Shown: positions 23,276-31,976 of the stretch, in pieces
Position numbering within the stretch: the first letter of the stretch is position 1
Layout: every line of letters starts with the position of its first letter
Source: Chlamydiota bacterium
Lineage (GTDB): Bacteria > Chlamydiota > Chlamydiia > Chlamydiales > JACKPQ01
Length of the DNA stretch: 38,447 nt
NCBI GenBank assembly: GCA_021772435.1
Contig: JAJFLZ010000022.1
Location: 1-38,447 of the forward strand
Reading direction: 5' to 3'
Position numbers and translations under genes: made by a program
Notes under the pieces: model-generated
Seen by the model: the letters and a program-made list of their open reading frames with translations, nothing else
Told to the model about the DNA's origin: nothing
Database searches by the model: none

Positions 23276-23734
23276 ATGAGTAAATTATGGGTCCTAATCG
23301 CTGACAGTAGCCATGCCGAAATCGTTGAGGTTGAAGGAATGGGGAAGACCATCAGCATCCTCAAACACTTTGAGCATCCTAAAAGCCGCGTTAAAAATAT
23401 TCATTTTGAGACCGATCGTCCCGGCAGGACTAACGACCGCGCTGGAGGTCAGCGCCATGCGATCGATTCCAAGAGCAATCCACACGAGCATGAAAAGCAT
23501 ATTTTTGCAGGAGAGCTGATGGAGGCGCTAGAAAAAGCACATCGCAATAAAAACTTTGAGCAATTTGCCATCATCGCACCGCCTACATTTTTAGGCGAAT
23601 TGAACCACTTCATGCCAAAACAGCTCAAATCTGTCCTGCTTAAAGAGGTCAATCACGACATCATCACCATTCCCGATTCTAAAAAAAGACACGATCTCAT
23701 GTGTAAATATCTAGATCTTTGGAATCACGAATAG
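23276..23734 (+). CDS. Host_attach-family protein
   Basis: A 152-residue cytoplasmic protein matching the 'protein required for attachment to host cells' family (Host_attach). It begins with a WVLIADSSHAEIVE strand, has the central DRPGRTNDRAGGQRHA segment, then HEHEKHIFAGELMEALEKA and FAIIAPPTFLGEL, and ends with HDLMCKYLDLW. The family is named from a plant-bacterium mutant phenotype but adopts an eRF1/Pelota-like fold; the molecular role is unknown and direct adhesion is unlikely for a protein without a signal peptide. It is divergent from upp. The two DUF3185 genes follow and may share its transcript. Confidence 0.82.
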   Translation: MSKLWVLIADSSHAEIVEVEGMGKTISILKHFEHPKSRVKNIHFETDRPGRTNDRAGGQRHAIDSKSNPHEHEKHIFAGELMEALEKAHRNKNFEQFAIIAPPTFLGELNHFMPKQLKSVLLKEVNHDIITIPDSKKRHDLMCKYLDLWNHE

Positions 23735-23766
23735 ACTTAATTTCTTTTATTCTTTATTAGTTAGTT

Positions 23767-23985
23767 ATGAGAGTACGTAGAGTAATTGGCGTTATTTTGC
23801 TGTTAATTGGCGCAGGTCTAATGATCAGTGGGCTTATGGCAACGCAAGACATCGCTGAAAAAATTGCATCGGATATCACAGGTGATTATAGCCATGCGAC
23901 GACATGGAGAATGATTGCTGGGACAATTGTTGTGATAGGTGGTGGTATTGTTACCGTTAGTTCGTTTAGAAAAGGGAGAAGATAA
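23767..23985 (+). CDS. DUF3185-type two-helix membrane protein (copy 1)
   Basis: A 72-residue protein with two hydrophobic helices (about 5-25 and 47-64) separated by a polar linker containing Asp/Glu/Lys and His, and an Arg/Lys-rich C-terminus. It resembles DUF3185 small membrane proteins of unknown function. It lies 2 bp before a paralogue, so the two are surely co-expressed and may form a hetero-oligomer (inference). Confidence 0.72.
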   Translation: MRVRRVIGVILLLIGAGLMISGLMATQDIAEKIASDITGDYSHATTWRMIAGTIVVIGGGIVTVSSFRKGRR

Positions 23986-23987
23986 GC

Positions 23988-24227
23988 ATGAAAATGGACC
24001 AGAAAAAGTGGCGAGTTATTGGTGTTGTGGTCTTAATATTGGGTATCATTACTCTTTTATTTAGCGTACAAGCAGCTCACAAAATCGTCGAACAAGTTTA
24101 CGAAGAGGTGATGGGAAGAGAGACGACCTCTGCCAGATGGCACATCACAATCGGAATTCTTATGGTTATCGGCGGACTCCTAGCCATTATTCTTCCGTTT
24201 TACAAAAGCAAGTCAAAAAGAAAGTAG
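23988..24227 (+). CDS. DUF3185-type two-helix membrane protein (copy 2)
   Basis: A 79-residue paralogue of the preceding gene: WRVIGVVVLILGIITLLFS helix, an acidic linker with a shared W-x-IxxGxxxxIGG second helix, and a basic SKSKRK tail. It begins 2 bp after the previous stop codon. Function is unknown. Confidence 0.72.
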   Translation: MKMDQKKWRVIGVVVLILGIITLLFSVQAAHKIVEQVYEEVMGRETTSARWHITIGILMVIGGLLAIILPFYKSKSKRK

Positions 24228-24250
24228 CAACCCTCATCGTATGACAAGGA

Positions 24251-24478
24251 TTAGTTTTTAGTCCACTTACCAGAATCTGATTTGTGGTACTCGTGTTTAA
24301 CTGCGCTCCAGGCAACGCGATACGCAATTTCTTCATGAGATGCGCCGCCGCGACGTTTTTTTGGGTCTTTGTAGTTGTCCCAAGCGTTGTTGAACGCTTC
24401 TTTGAAAATATCTTGGGCGTGCTCTGGTAAAACGTGTTGAATGTTTACTGGCAGGTCTTCTGTTGATTTATATGGCAT
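24251..24478 (-). CDS. chaB: ChaB-family protein
   Basis: A 75-residue protein covering a full ChaB domain: MPYKSTEDLPVNIQHVLP, AQDIFKEAFNNAWDNY and AYRVAWSAVKHEY segments in family order. ChaB was first linked to the cation antiporter ChaA as a putative regulator, though this is weakly supported; no ChaA is nearby. It is convergent with the DUF3185 pair and divergent from the MscS-type gene, whose open frame overlaps its start only if a start upstream of the signal peptide is used. Confidence 0.85.
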   Translation of the reverse strand: MPYKSTEDLPVNIQHVLPEHAQDIFKEAFNNAWDNYKDPKKRRGGASHEEIAYRVAWSAVKHEYHKSDSGKWTKN

Positions 24479-24522
24479 ATATGGTAATTGACTTTCGATT
24501 CTCCCCTTGTTATATCCATAGC

Positions 24523-26826
24523 ATGATGAAAAGATTATTGCTATGCTGTTTTCTTATTTTCCAAATCTATGGGTCTAATCAAGGTCTCGATCAGGTTAGA
24601 AAAGAGCTGAGTACGATTGATCAAAATTTGAATACAATTCGTATTGAGCTTTTAGACTTATCTCAATTGTCTATACAAAAGCTTGAAACATTTCAAATCG
24701 GTCTAAAAGAGGCGAGTAGAAACCTTAATCAGATTCGTATTGGTGCAGAAAAAGACCTGCTCTCTGTGCAGGCAATGTTAGATGATTTAGGGCCAGCTCC
24801 TGAGCCAGGTGATTTTCCAGAAGATGCTGAAATGGCTGAGCAAAGAGCGCAGTTAAAAGAACGCGTTATTTTTTTTCATAATAGGGTAGCGCGATCCAAA
24901 GCCTTGATTGCTAGGTCGACATCTCTTTTAGCGGATGTCAACCAAGCTAGACTAAAACTGCAAGTGTATACCCTTAAAAAACGCAGTAGTCCGTTGTACG
25001 AATTGCAAGGTAGCGAAGAAGGGTTTTCCAAAGTTTTTGATCTTTTTCATTTAGGCAATGCTGAATTTAAGAAAGATATTTTTACTAAAATAGTATCAAA
25101 AAAAGGCCTGATCATTGGCTGTTTGTTTCTAGCAGTTATTATAGGGTTGTTTTTCGTTAGAAGACCTCTTAAGGCGCGCTATCTGATTCAAAATGGAGAT
25201 GTCTCTGACATATACAAAATGAAAGAAGCATTGGTTGATTTCATCGCTGATGGGTTTATTCCGTTATCGATAGTTTTCTTATTGCTCTTTTACATAAAAA
25301 TCATCTCTCTGTTTCCAGATTCCCTTTACATGTTCACGTTCTCTCTGTTTTTACTTCTAGGAGGATTATGGGCCTATTTAGTTCTGTTAAGAGTCTTATT
25401 TAGACCGAATATGCCGAGCCACCGATTCATTCACATTGAAGAGGGCTTAATTCATAGCTTATGGAAGCGCCTATCTTGGGTCGGTCCATTATTGGCGCTC
25501 ACAATCTGGTTTCAAGAAATTGATTTGAAGATCGATCTGCCAGAAGATTTTGCAGACTACGTTAGATTTGGGCTTCAAACAGCACTTTGTGTTAATTTGT
25601 TGTTTCTCCTAGATCCTAAGATTTACGGATTTTTACGTAAGTTTTCTAAGTTTGCATCAACGTTATTTCGATACGTTGCAGGGCTCATATTAATCGCAGC
25701 CCCCATTTTGCTCTTTGTAGGCTATTTAGCTTTGGCGGAGTATCTTCTTTTTGGGCTTTTGCAGTCGGCAGCCTTAATTGCTCTTCTCTTGATCGGCTTT
25801 ATTTTGACCAAAGCTGCAATCGATAGCTTAATTTCTCAAAGTAGCATCTTATTCAAAAAATATTCTGTTAAACAGCGTTCAATTACGCTTTTACAGTATT
25901 GGCTAGTTGGTTTTTTTGGTTTCTGTTTTTGGCTAGGCGCCATTTTAGGATTTCTCTACATCTGGGGAATAGGATCAAGTTATGTTTCGCTATTTTTAAA
26001 TAAGCTCTACTACGGTTTTGAGGTTTCTGGGCAGCGCGTATCTCTTGCGCTTATAGCAAGTGCGGTGATTGCTTTTGCGCTATCGCTTACGATGATCAAA
26101 GCCTGCATTCATTTCCTCGATAAACACGTCTTTCCCTATACGACTATGCAAAGGGGACTTGCTGAAGCTCTAAAAACAATGATTCGATACGTTTTGATTG
26201 TTATCGCATTTATTTTGTGCGTGCGCATCCTCGGGTTTAAATTGACGAGCTTAGCTTATGTAGCTGGTGGTTTGTCAGTGGGCGTAGGTTTAGGGTTGCA
26301 GCCAATCATCATGAATTTTATATCTGGTGTTATTATGCTTATCGAAAGGCCGGTGCGGGTTGGAGATACGCTTGAGGTGAATGGGGAATGGGGAACAGTG
26401 ACAAAAATTAGTGTGCGAGCGACCTGCATTAGAACCTTTCAGCACGCAATGTTGATGGTTCCAAATTCAGAGCTTATCACAAATACTGTTAAAAATTGGA
26501 CACGTGAAAACACTATAAGACGTCTTGAAGTTCAAGTTGGTGTAGCTTATGGATCAGATGCGGAAAAAGTCTCTCAGATTCTTCTAGAGATTGCTAAAGA
26601 GCTTGAATATGCGCTTGTTCAACCTCCGCCGACTGTTGTTTTCAACGCTTTTGGGTCTAGCAGTCTTACCTTTATCCTTAAAGTTTGTATTGCCGACATT
26701 TCACAAACACTGACAGCTAAAACGCAAGTCCACAAAGAAATAGCCAAGAAATTTAAAGAAAATGGAATCGAAATAGCCTTTCCTCAAATGGATGTGCATT
26801 TAAAACAGGAGCCTACCCATGTCTGA
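24523..26826 (+). CDS. Large MscS-family mechanosensitive channel
   Basis: A protein of about 767 residues. It has a signal peptide (residues 1-18), a helical coiled-coil-like periplasmic domain (about 20-190), then around ten membrane segments, and an MscS core near the C-terminus: a Gly/Ala-rich pore helix (GGLSVGVGLGLQPIIMNFISG), a beta domain (ERPVRVGDTLEVNGEWGTV) and a cytosolic vestibule (VPNSELITNTVKNWT). It resembles the MscK/MscM class and would release solutes on hypo-osmotic shock. Start 24523 is chosen since it places the signal peptide at the N-terminus; upstream in-frame Mets give extra residues inside the divergent chaB. It overlaps the next gene by 8 bp. Confidence 0.87.
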   Translation: MMKRLLLCCFLIFQIYGSNQGLDQVRKELSTIDQNLNTIRIELLDLSQLSIQKLETFQIGLKEASRNLNQIRIGAEKDLLSVQAMLDDLGPAPEPGDFPEDAEMAEQRAQLKERVIFFHNRVARSKALIARSTSLLADVNQARLKLQVYTLKKRSSPLYELQGSEEGFSKVFDLFHLGNAEFKKDIFTKIVSKKGLIIGCLFLAVIIGLFFVRRPLKARYLIQNGDVSDIYKMKEALVDFIADGFIPLSIVFLLLFYIKIISLFPDSLYMFTFSLFLLLGGLWAYLVLLRVLFRPNMPSHRFIHIEEGLIHSLWKRLSWVGPLLALTIWFQEIDLKIDLPEDFADYVRFGLQTALCVNLLFLLDPKIYGFLRKFSKFASTLFRYVAGLILIAAPILLFVGYLALAEYLLFGLLQSAALIALLLIGFILTKAAIDSLISQSSILFKKYSVKQRSITLLQYWLVGFFGFCFWLGAILGFLYIWGIGSSYVSLFLNKLYYGFEVSGQRVSLALIASAVIAFALSLTMIKACIHFLDKHVFPYTTMQRGLAEALKTMIRYVLIVIAFILCVRILGFKLTSLAYVAGGLSVGVGLGLQPIIMNFISGVIMLIERPVRVGDTLEVNGEWGTVTKISVRATCIRTFQHAMLMVPNSELITNTVKNWTRENTIRRLEVQVGVAYGSDAEKVSQILLEIAKELEYALVQPPPTVVFNAFGSSSLTFILKVCIADISQTLTAKTQVHKEIAKKFKENGIEIAFPQMDVHLKQEPTHV

Positions 26827-27775
26827 TAAAGCATTTTTAAACGGATGCACATTTGAAACGGGTCAAGAGCTTGGTTTCGATGAATTTGTGAGTTGCAAAA
26901 CATCCTGTTGGGGACATTTTAACCTTTTCCATTCCGCAACGCGTGATTACCTCAAAAACAAAAGCGGTATTGATGAATTTGCTGTCGATGCCATGCTCGC
27001 TGATGAGACAAGACCCCGCTTTGTTGAGGTCAATGGTTCGGGCTGCCTGGTTATATTACGAGCGATTAACTTCCATCCAGATCGAGCAAACGACGACATG
27101 ATTTCAATTCGTTTATGGATCGAGCCTAATCGAGTCATCAGTGTTGTTAAACAAGAGTGTAAGTCTGTTGAGGAAGTAAAAGATCTCATTCAAAAAGGAG
27201 TGGGTCCCAAAACAGTTGGTGAATTTGCTGTCATGCTAATCAAGCACGTTCTCTACCATATGGAGCCAGTGATTGCCGAAATCGATGAGCAGACCGTACA
27301 GTGGGAAGAAGAATTGCCTGAAAACGCCGAACACGATTTTTTCTCCAACCTGTCAGAGACAAAAAAACAAACGCTTACGCTTAGACGGCACCTAGCCCCA
27401 GAGCGCGATGTGATTTTTCAACTGGGCCATACGCCGCTTGAATTATTTACAAAAAAAGAAAAGAGGCAAATTCAAGAGTTGCATGATCGTATTACGATGT
27501 ATGTGGAAGATCTTGCCTCAATTAAAGAGCGAATCATCAACCTGACAGAGGAATTGCGCGGGCGCTTGGCTACGCATACGGGCCGTGCGATGTATATGTT
27601 TTCTCTAGTAGCCGTTATTTTCCTTCCGCTCACCTTTCTTACGGGGCTTTTCGGTATCAACGTGGGTGGCATTCCAGGTGCTGAAACGCCATGGGCATTT
27701 GGCGTCTTTTCCGTCATCATGTTTGCCATTGCCATAGGCCTTGTCTGGTTCTTCAGACGCATCCGCTGGTTCTAG
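26819..27775 (+). CDS. CorA/ZntB-family divalent metal transporter
   Basis: A 318-residue protein. The long N-terminal cytosolic domain is followed by two C-terminal membrane helices. The loop between them reads GLFGINVGGIPG: GIN in place of the GMN signature of CorA, together with GGIPG, is typical of ZntB-type zinc transporters, so zinc or another divalent ion is more likely than magnesium. The C-terminus ends in Arg-Arg-Ile-Arg. It overlaps the MscS-type gene by 8 bp, so the two are co-translated. Confidence 0.82.
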   Translation: MSDKAFLNGCTFETGQELGFDEFVSCKTSCWGHFNLFHSATRDYLKNKSGIDEFAVDAMLADETRPRFVEVNGSGCLVILRAINFHPDRANDDMISIRLWIEPNRVISVVKQECKSVEEVKDLIQKGVGPKTVGEFAVMLIKHVLYHMEPVIAEIDEQTVQWEEELPENAEHDFFSNLSETKKQTLTLRRHLAPERDVIFQLGHTPLELFTKKEKRQIQELHDRITMYVEDLASIKERIINLTEELRGRLATHTGRAMYMFSLVAVIFLPLTFLTGLFGINVGGIPGAETPWAFGVFSVIMFAIAIGLVWFFRRIRWF

Positions 27776-27778
27776 AGA

Positions 27779-28609
27779 TTAGCCGCCGGTTCTGAAGCCG
27801 GGGAACAGCGTCATGCCGCCGTCGACAAATAGAGTGGCACCATTGATGTAATCTGCATAATCGCTGCACAGCCATGCTGCCGTTCTGGCAATGTCTTCTG
27901 GCTCGCCAATGCGATTGTAGGGAATGAGGCGCATGAGATCCTTGTAGGCCTCAGGTGTCTCCCAGGCCTCGGTGTTGATCTTGGTGCGGATAGCTCCAGG
28001 TCCGATGCTGTTCACGCGGATTTTATCGGGCGCGACCTCTTGTGCGAGTGTTTGCATCATCATGTGAATGCCGCCTTTAGATGAGGCGTAGTTCACATGG
28101 CCAGACCAAGGCACAATTTCGTGGACAGAAGAGATGCAAATGATTTTGCCAAGGGCGCAGGATGTTTTGGAAGGACCTTGAGAACGGAAATGCTTGATTG
28201 CCTCTCTAGCTGCCATAAACTGGCCGGTGAGATTTACGCCGATAACCTTATTCCAATCTTCAAGTGTCATCTCTTCGATGGGATGATCGCGCTGCAAGCC
28301 AGCGTTATTGATGAGGATATCCACGCCCCCAAATTCCTCTTTCATCGCATCGTACATTTTTAGAATCTGATCTTCTTGTGAGACATCAGCTTGAAAGATG
28401 ATAGCTTTTGATCCAGCAGCCTCAATTTGGGCTTTAGCTTCTTTGGCCCCCTCATCGTGATGGCCGTAGTTGACTAAAACATCACAACCCGCCTGCCCAA
28501 GGCCAATAGCTATAGCTTGTCCAATTCCAGAACTAGCGCCAGTGACAAGCGCGCGCTGTCCTTTGAGGATTTTTAGAGGCTCTAGTTTGGGAGCTGTTGA
28601 TTCCATCAT
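27779..28609 (-). CDS. Short-chain dehydrogenase (glucose 1-dehydrogenase-like)
   Basis: A 276-residue classical SDR. The NAD(P) motif TGASSGIG is near residue 23, NNAG near residue 105, catalytic Ser in SSVHE, and YASSK (Tyr and Lys) near residue 180, with GPGAIRT after. The overall pattern is nearest to bacterial glucose/ribitol dehydrogenases, but the substrate is not defined by sequence. AAGGA precedes the start. The start codon lies directly next to the stop of the upstream MFS gene with no gap, so the two form an operon. Confidence 0.87.
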   Translation of the reverse strand: MMESTAPKLEPLKILKGQRALVTGASSGIGQAIAIGLGQAGCDVLVNYGHHDEGAKEAKAQIEAAGSKAIIFQADVSQEDQILKMYDAMKEEFGGVDILINNAGLQRDHPIEEMTLEDWNKVIGVNLTGQFMAAREAIKHFRSQGPSKTSCALGKIICISSVHEIVPWSGHVNYASSKGGIHMMMQTLAQEVAPDKIRVNSIGPGAIRTKINTEAWETPEAYKDLMRLIPYNRIGEPEDIARTAAWLCSDYADYINGATLFVDGGMTLFPGFRTGG

Positions 28610-29875
28610 TTACGCTGTCCTTTTTATGGTTTTGCAAAAAGTTTCTTTAATGAAAAATGTGCTTAAAATCCAACCTGCAATAAAACAGAGTGGGATGAGC
28701 AAGAGAGCAAGTCTGTAGCTTTCCACAGAATAGATGGGTACGCCCGCGCTTTTTTGGCCAGACCAGAGTATGTGCAAAATCCAGCCGATAAGAGGTTGAA
28801 AGATAGCTCCACCTGCCACAACAGCCATGTTGTTAAAGCCAATAGCGGTTCCTGTCATTGAAGGGCGGTTGGTCTCTCGCACTAGGGCAAAAGTGACGAT
28901 CTGTCCAGACCCTGCTATGCCAAGACCGAATAAAATAACGCATGAGAGCCAAAACGGAATGGGTAAATAAATCGCAATGATAGAGCAAAAAACGCCAATG
29001 ATTGCAGCAAGCTGTAGAGGAAGGCAACGCCTGCCTAAGCGATCGGAGATCCAACCTAAAAAAGGCGCTGAAATAGCAGAGCCTAGCCACACCATGGCAA
29101 TGGCCAGTGCAGCGTGTGTATTGCTGATTTGATATCTAACCATGATAAAGGGGACACCCCAGAGGGCTGCAAAAGCTGCGACAGGAGCCCAAGAGCAAAA
29201 CGCGTAAGCGCCGATGGCGTAGGTTTGCTTGTGTGTGAGGATTTCTTTTAGCTTGTGTAAGAGGCGTAGATGGCTATCTTCATGGTGCGCAGGTGCAACC
29301 TTTGTGGGATAATCGCGCACAAAAATCAAGGCAATGACAGCTATACCACTGCCAACCGCTGCTAAAACCATCATCATGTGGCGCCAACCAAGCGCATTGA
29401 TGGCATATGATAAAGGCAGCTCTCCAGAAAGAGCTCCCATCGAAGCTAAAAATTGAGCTATACCGACAAGCAGGGCAAACGATTTTTTCTGAAACCAGCG
29501 CGATGCCACAACTAAAACACAAATGAAAGCAAACGCTGACCCAAAGCCCATGAAAAAACGGCCTAGCGATGCCATGGCAAAGGTTTCTGTGGTGCCGAAA
29601 AAGAGCGCGCCGCAAGAACAGACGATAGCAGAAATGGTGATGAGGCGCCTTGGGCCGAAACGGTCGACGAGTAATCCTGCGGGAATTTGCATCAGCGTGT
29701 AGCTGTAAAAATAAAAGCCAGCCATCAGCCCTAATTTTCCGGCGCCGATATTAAAATCGAGCATCAGATACTTGGTCATCACGCTAGGTGAAACTTGCAG
29801 CGCCATCTCATAGATGAGAAATAGCGTTGCGATGACATAAATGGTAATTGCCCACCATGGGCGTTTGCTGAACAT
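28610..29875 (-). CDS. Major facilitator superfamily transporter
   Basis: A 421-residue membrane protein with 12 predicted hydrophobic segments. The GLLVDRFGPRR loop between helices 2 and 3 and the equivalent WISDRLGRRC in the second half are the MFS signature repeats. It resembles MFS sugar-phosphate or organic-acid permeases, but no substrate can be assigned. It is followed without a gap by an SDR gene, so it may import the compound the SDR oxidises (inference). The alpha/beta hydrolase gene is divergent from it. Confidence 0.85.
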   Translation of the reverse strand: MFSKRPWWAITIYVIATLFLIYEMALQVSPSVMTKYLMLDFNIGAGKLGLMAGFYFYSYTLMQIPAGLLVDRFGPRRLITISAIVCSCGALFFGTTETFAMASLGRFFMGFGSAFAFICVLVVASRWFQKKSFALLVGIAQFLASMGALSGELPLSYAINALGWRHMMMVLAAVGSGIAVIALIFVRDYPTKVAPAHHEDSHLRLLHKLKEILTHKQTYAIGAYAFCSWAPVAAFAALWGVPFIMVRYQISNTHAALAIAMVWLGSAISAPFLGWISDRLGRRCLPLQLAAIIGVFCSIIAIYLPIPFWLSCVILFGLGIAGSGQIVTFALVRETNRPSMTGTAIGFNNMAVVAGGAIFQPLIGWILHILWSGQKSAGVPIYSVESYRLALLLIPLCFIAGWILSTFFIKETFCKTIKRTA

Positions 29876-29918
29876 AATTTTCTTTTACCAAATCATTTCA
29901 TCAATTAAAATAAAAATT

Positions 29919-30593
29919 ATGCAAAAGGTTGTTTTTATTCCTGGCCTTGGTGAAACAGGCAAAGCTTTTTATCATCAAATCGGAAATCTAGGTGATATGA
30001 TTGATCCGATTATTTTTGATTACGATGCATTTGAAACAACAGATGCAATGGTGGGTCAGCTAGTTGAAATCCTACCTACTGATTGCACGCTCGTTGGCCA
30101 TTCGATGGGCGGGTTCTTAGCGCAAAAATGCGCAGCTCAGATACCGGTAAAAAATCTCATCTTAATCAACACATGGGCCAAACCCACTTATGAATTTTTA
30201 GAGCAAAACAAGATGGCATTTGAAGCTGTGGATGAAATAGGATTAGAGGCGATGTTCAAACATCAAACGCCACTTTTATTTTATGACAAAGAAAGTCAGC
30301 TTATTCAGGACTCAATCAAAGCTCTTTTGGAAAAACCACCAGAGGTTTACAAACGCCTTTTTCATGCCCTTTCATTTGGTGAAGATTTAAGCGCTCATTT
30401 ACCCAAGATTACAGCCCGCACGCTCATCATCCATGGCCGTCATGATGTGCTCTTTAGCCAAGAGCAGCACCAGCACATGCAAAACCTCATACCTGGAGCC
30501 AAAATGACCATTATTGAAGAGTCAGGACACGTTAGCCCCATCGAACAGCCACAAGCTGTCACTGCTTTACTGCGTTTATTTATCGGGGAATAG
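29919..30593 (+). CDS. Alpha/beta-hydrolase-fold protein
   Basis: A 224-residue protein. The oxyanion-hole region IPGLGETG is at the start, the nucleophile elbow GHSMGG near residue 63, Asp in HGRHD near 174 and His in ESGH near 200; the triad is complete, so it is a likely esterase, lipase or C-C hydrolase. It is short, lacking much of the cap domain, and has no signal peptide. Start 29919 is chosen because homology begins at the first residue; the longer frame overlaps the divergent MFS gene. Its 3' end overlaps the convergent channel gene by 18 bp. Confidence 0.82.
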   Translation: MQKVVFIPGLGETGKAFYHQIGNLGDMIDPIIFDYDAFETTDAMVGQLVEILPTDCTLVGHSMGGFLAQKCAAQIPVKNLILINTWAKPTYEFLEQNKMAFEAVDEIGLEAMFKHQTPLLFYDKESQLIQDSIKALLEKPPEVYKRLFHALSFGEDLSAHLPKITARTLIIHGRHDVLFSQEQHQHMQNLIPGAKMTIIEESGHVSPIEQPQAVTALLRLFIGE

Positions 30594-31301
30594 TTCTTTT
30601 TTCTTTTTTTGTGAAGCGCGTTTATCGGCGTAGTAAGAGTAAATACCAATTAATCTAGCGACTAAAATGGCGACATAGAACTGACCGATGATGCCCTCTA
30701 AAATCGTAAATGTTTGGGCAGTATCGCCAATCGCGTTGATAGTTCCATAACCGATAGAAAGCAGAGTCACAAAGCTAAAATACATCATCTCAGAAAGTAG
30801 GTGCGTATGGATATACCCATCAATCGTATTTGCTTCTAAAAGGAACGAGCCAGGACTCATATACTCAATTAGCACAAAAATAAAGGCAAAGCCAAACGCT
30901 ATCATAAAATAGACACAAACAACACCGCGTAGCGTTTCAAGTGTGACTTTAGCATTGAGGACAACTTTAGATATAATGGATGCAGAACTAAAAAGAATAA
31001 AAGCGAACGTTAAGATAAAAAACGAATAGATAAAGATAGGGTCTCTATAAAGGATGAGAAGCCAATTCGAAATAAGTGCAGGCACCCCCATGCAGATAAA
31101 GGCCCATGTGCCAGCTTTAGAATGTTTGACATTGAAAATCGAAGAGATGAACACGCCCGTTAAGCAAAGTTGCCAGATCGCGTAGTAGACGCCGCCGCTG
31201 TCGTAAGGGCGAAAAACAAAAAGTAATATCAAAAAGATAAGCAGCAAAGAAAAATACTTTGAGCAAGCAGAATATAGACGATCGTAAAATTGTTTTAACA
31301 T
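30576..31301 (-). CDS. Potassium-channel-like membrane protein
   Basis: A 241-residue protein with about six hydrophobic segments (first near 17-30). The pore region reads SFVTLLSIGYGTINA near 176-190: SIGYGT aligns with the TVGYGD selectivity filter, but with Ser for Thr and Thr for the final Asp. It ends in a Lys-rich tail. It looks like a bacterial two-pore-domain or voltage-channel-type K+ channel without a cytosolic RCK domain. The altered filter leaves ion selectivity uncertain. Confidence 0.72.
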   Translation of the reverse strand: MLKQFYDRLYSACSKYFSLLLIFLILLFVFRPYDSGGVYYAIWQLCLTGVFISSIFNVKHSKAGTWAFICMGVPALISNWLLILYRDPIFIYSFFILTFAFILFSSASIISKVVLNAKVTLETLRGVVCVYFMIAFGFAFIFVLIEYMSPGSFLLEANTIDGYIHTHLLSEMMYFSFVTLLSIGYGTINAIGDTAQTFTILEGIIGQFYVAILVARLIGIYSYYADKRASQKKKKELFPDK

Positions 31302-31315
31302 AATTTGTTTTTAAA

Positions 31316-31894
31316 TTATAAGTGTAACTTTGTCAAGGTTTGCCAAAAATTAGAGACTAAACTTGCGATATCTTGACTTTTTTTATCATCCAACAGCATG
31401 CCATTGGCATCAAATTTTTGATTAGCCTTTGGTAAGCTAACATGTGTTGGCATGACCATCGTGCCGATATTTTCTAGCACACTTTTTGCAGATACAAGCC
31501 CCCTTTGTCCGCCTAAAATCCCTGGGGATGCGCTTAGAAGAGCTGCTAATTTATCCTTAAAACAAATCAAATACTCGGCCTCGTCAGGTAAGGGTCTTGA
31601 AACCCAGTCAATGGTATTTTTAAATACGGCTGACATGGACGAATTATACTCTGGCAAAGCCAAGAGCAATCCTTGATGGTCCATAAAAAGGGCTTTTAGG
31701 CGTTTGGCGTTATCAGGAAGCCCACTTGCTTCCTCGTCATCTCCATCATACATCGGAAGGGGATAATCCTTGAGATCGATATGGGTGATTACAGCGCCGG
31801 CTTTATGGCCGGCAGCGATGGCGTGAAGGAGTAGTTTTTTATTGAAAGAGCCCGATCGCAGGCTACCTGCAAAGGCTAAAACTTTTGCTTGCAT
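31316..31894 (-). CDS. NADPH-dependent FMN reductase family protein
   Basis: A 192-residue flavodoxin-like protein. FAGSLRSGSFN at residues 8-18 is the FMN phosphate-binding loop, and PEYNSSMSAVFKNTIDW the second conserved FMN segment. The family includes azo-, chromate- and quinone reductases, so a redox or quinone-detoxifying role is likely. Start 31894 is chosen because the beta-1 strand begins there; an upstream Met at 31987 lies within the divergent next gene. It acts in the cytoplasm. Confidence 0.87.
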   Translation of the reverse strand: MQAKVLAFAGSLRSGSFNKKLLLHAIAAGHKAGAVITHIDLKDYPLPMYDGDDEEASGLPDNAKRLKALFMDHQGLLLALPEYNSSMSAVFKNTIDWVSRPLPDEAEYLICFKDKLAALLSASPGILGGQRGLVSAKSVLENIGTMVMPTHVSLPKANQKFDANGMLLDDKKSQDIASLVSNFWQTLTKLHL

Positions 31895-31976
31895 GTCTAA
31901 GAAATAGCAAAAATTTGAATAAATTGATAATAATCCTTTAATTTGGTATGCTATTGGTGCCAAAAAAAGTGAGTTT

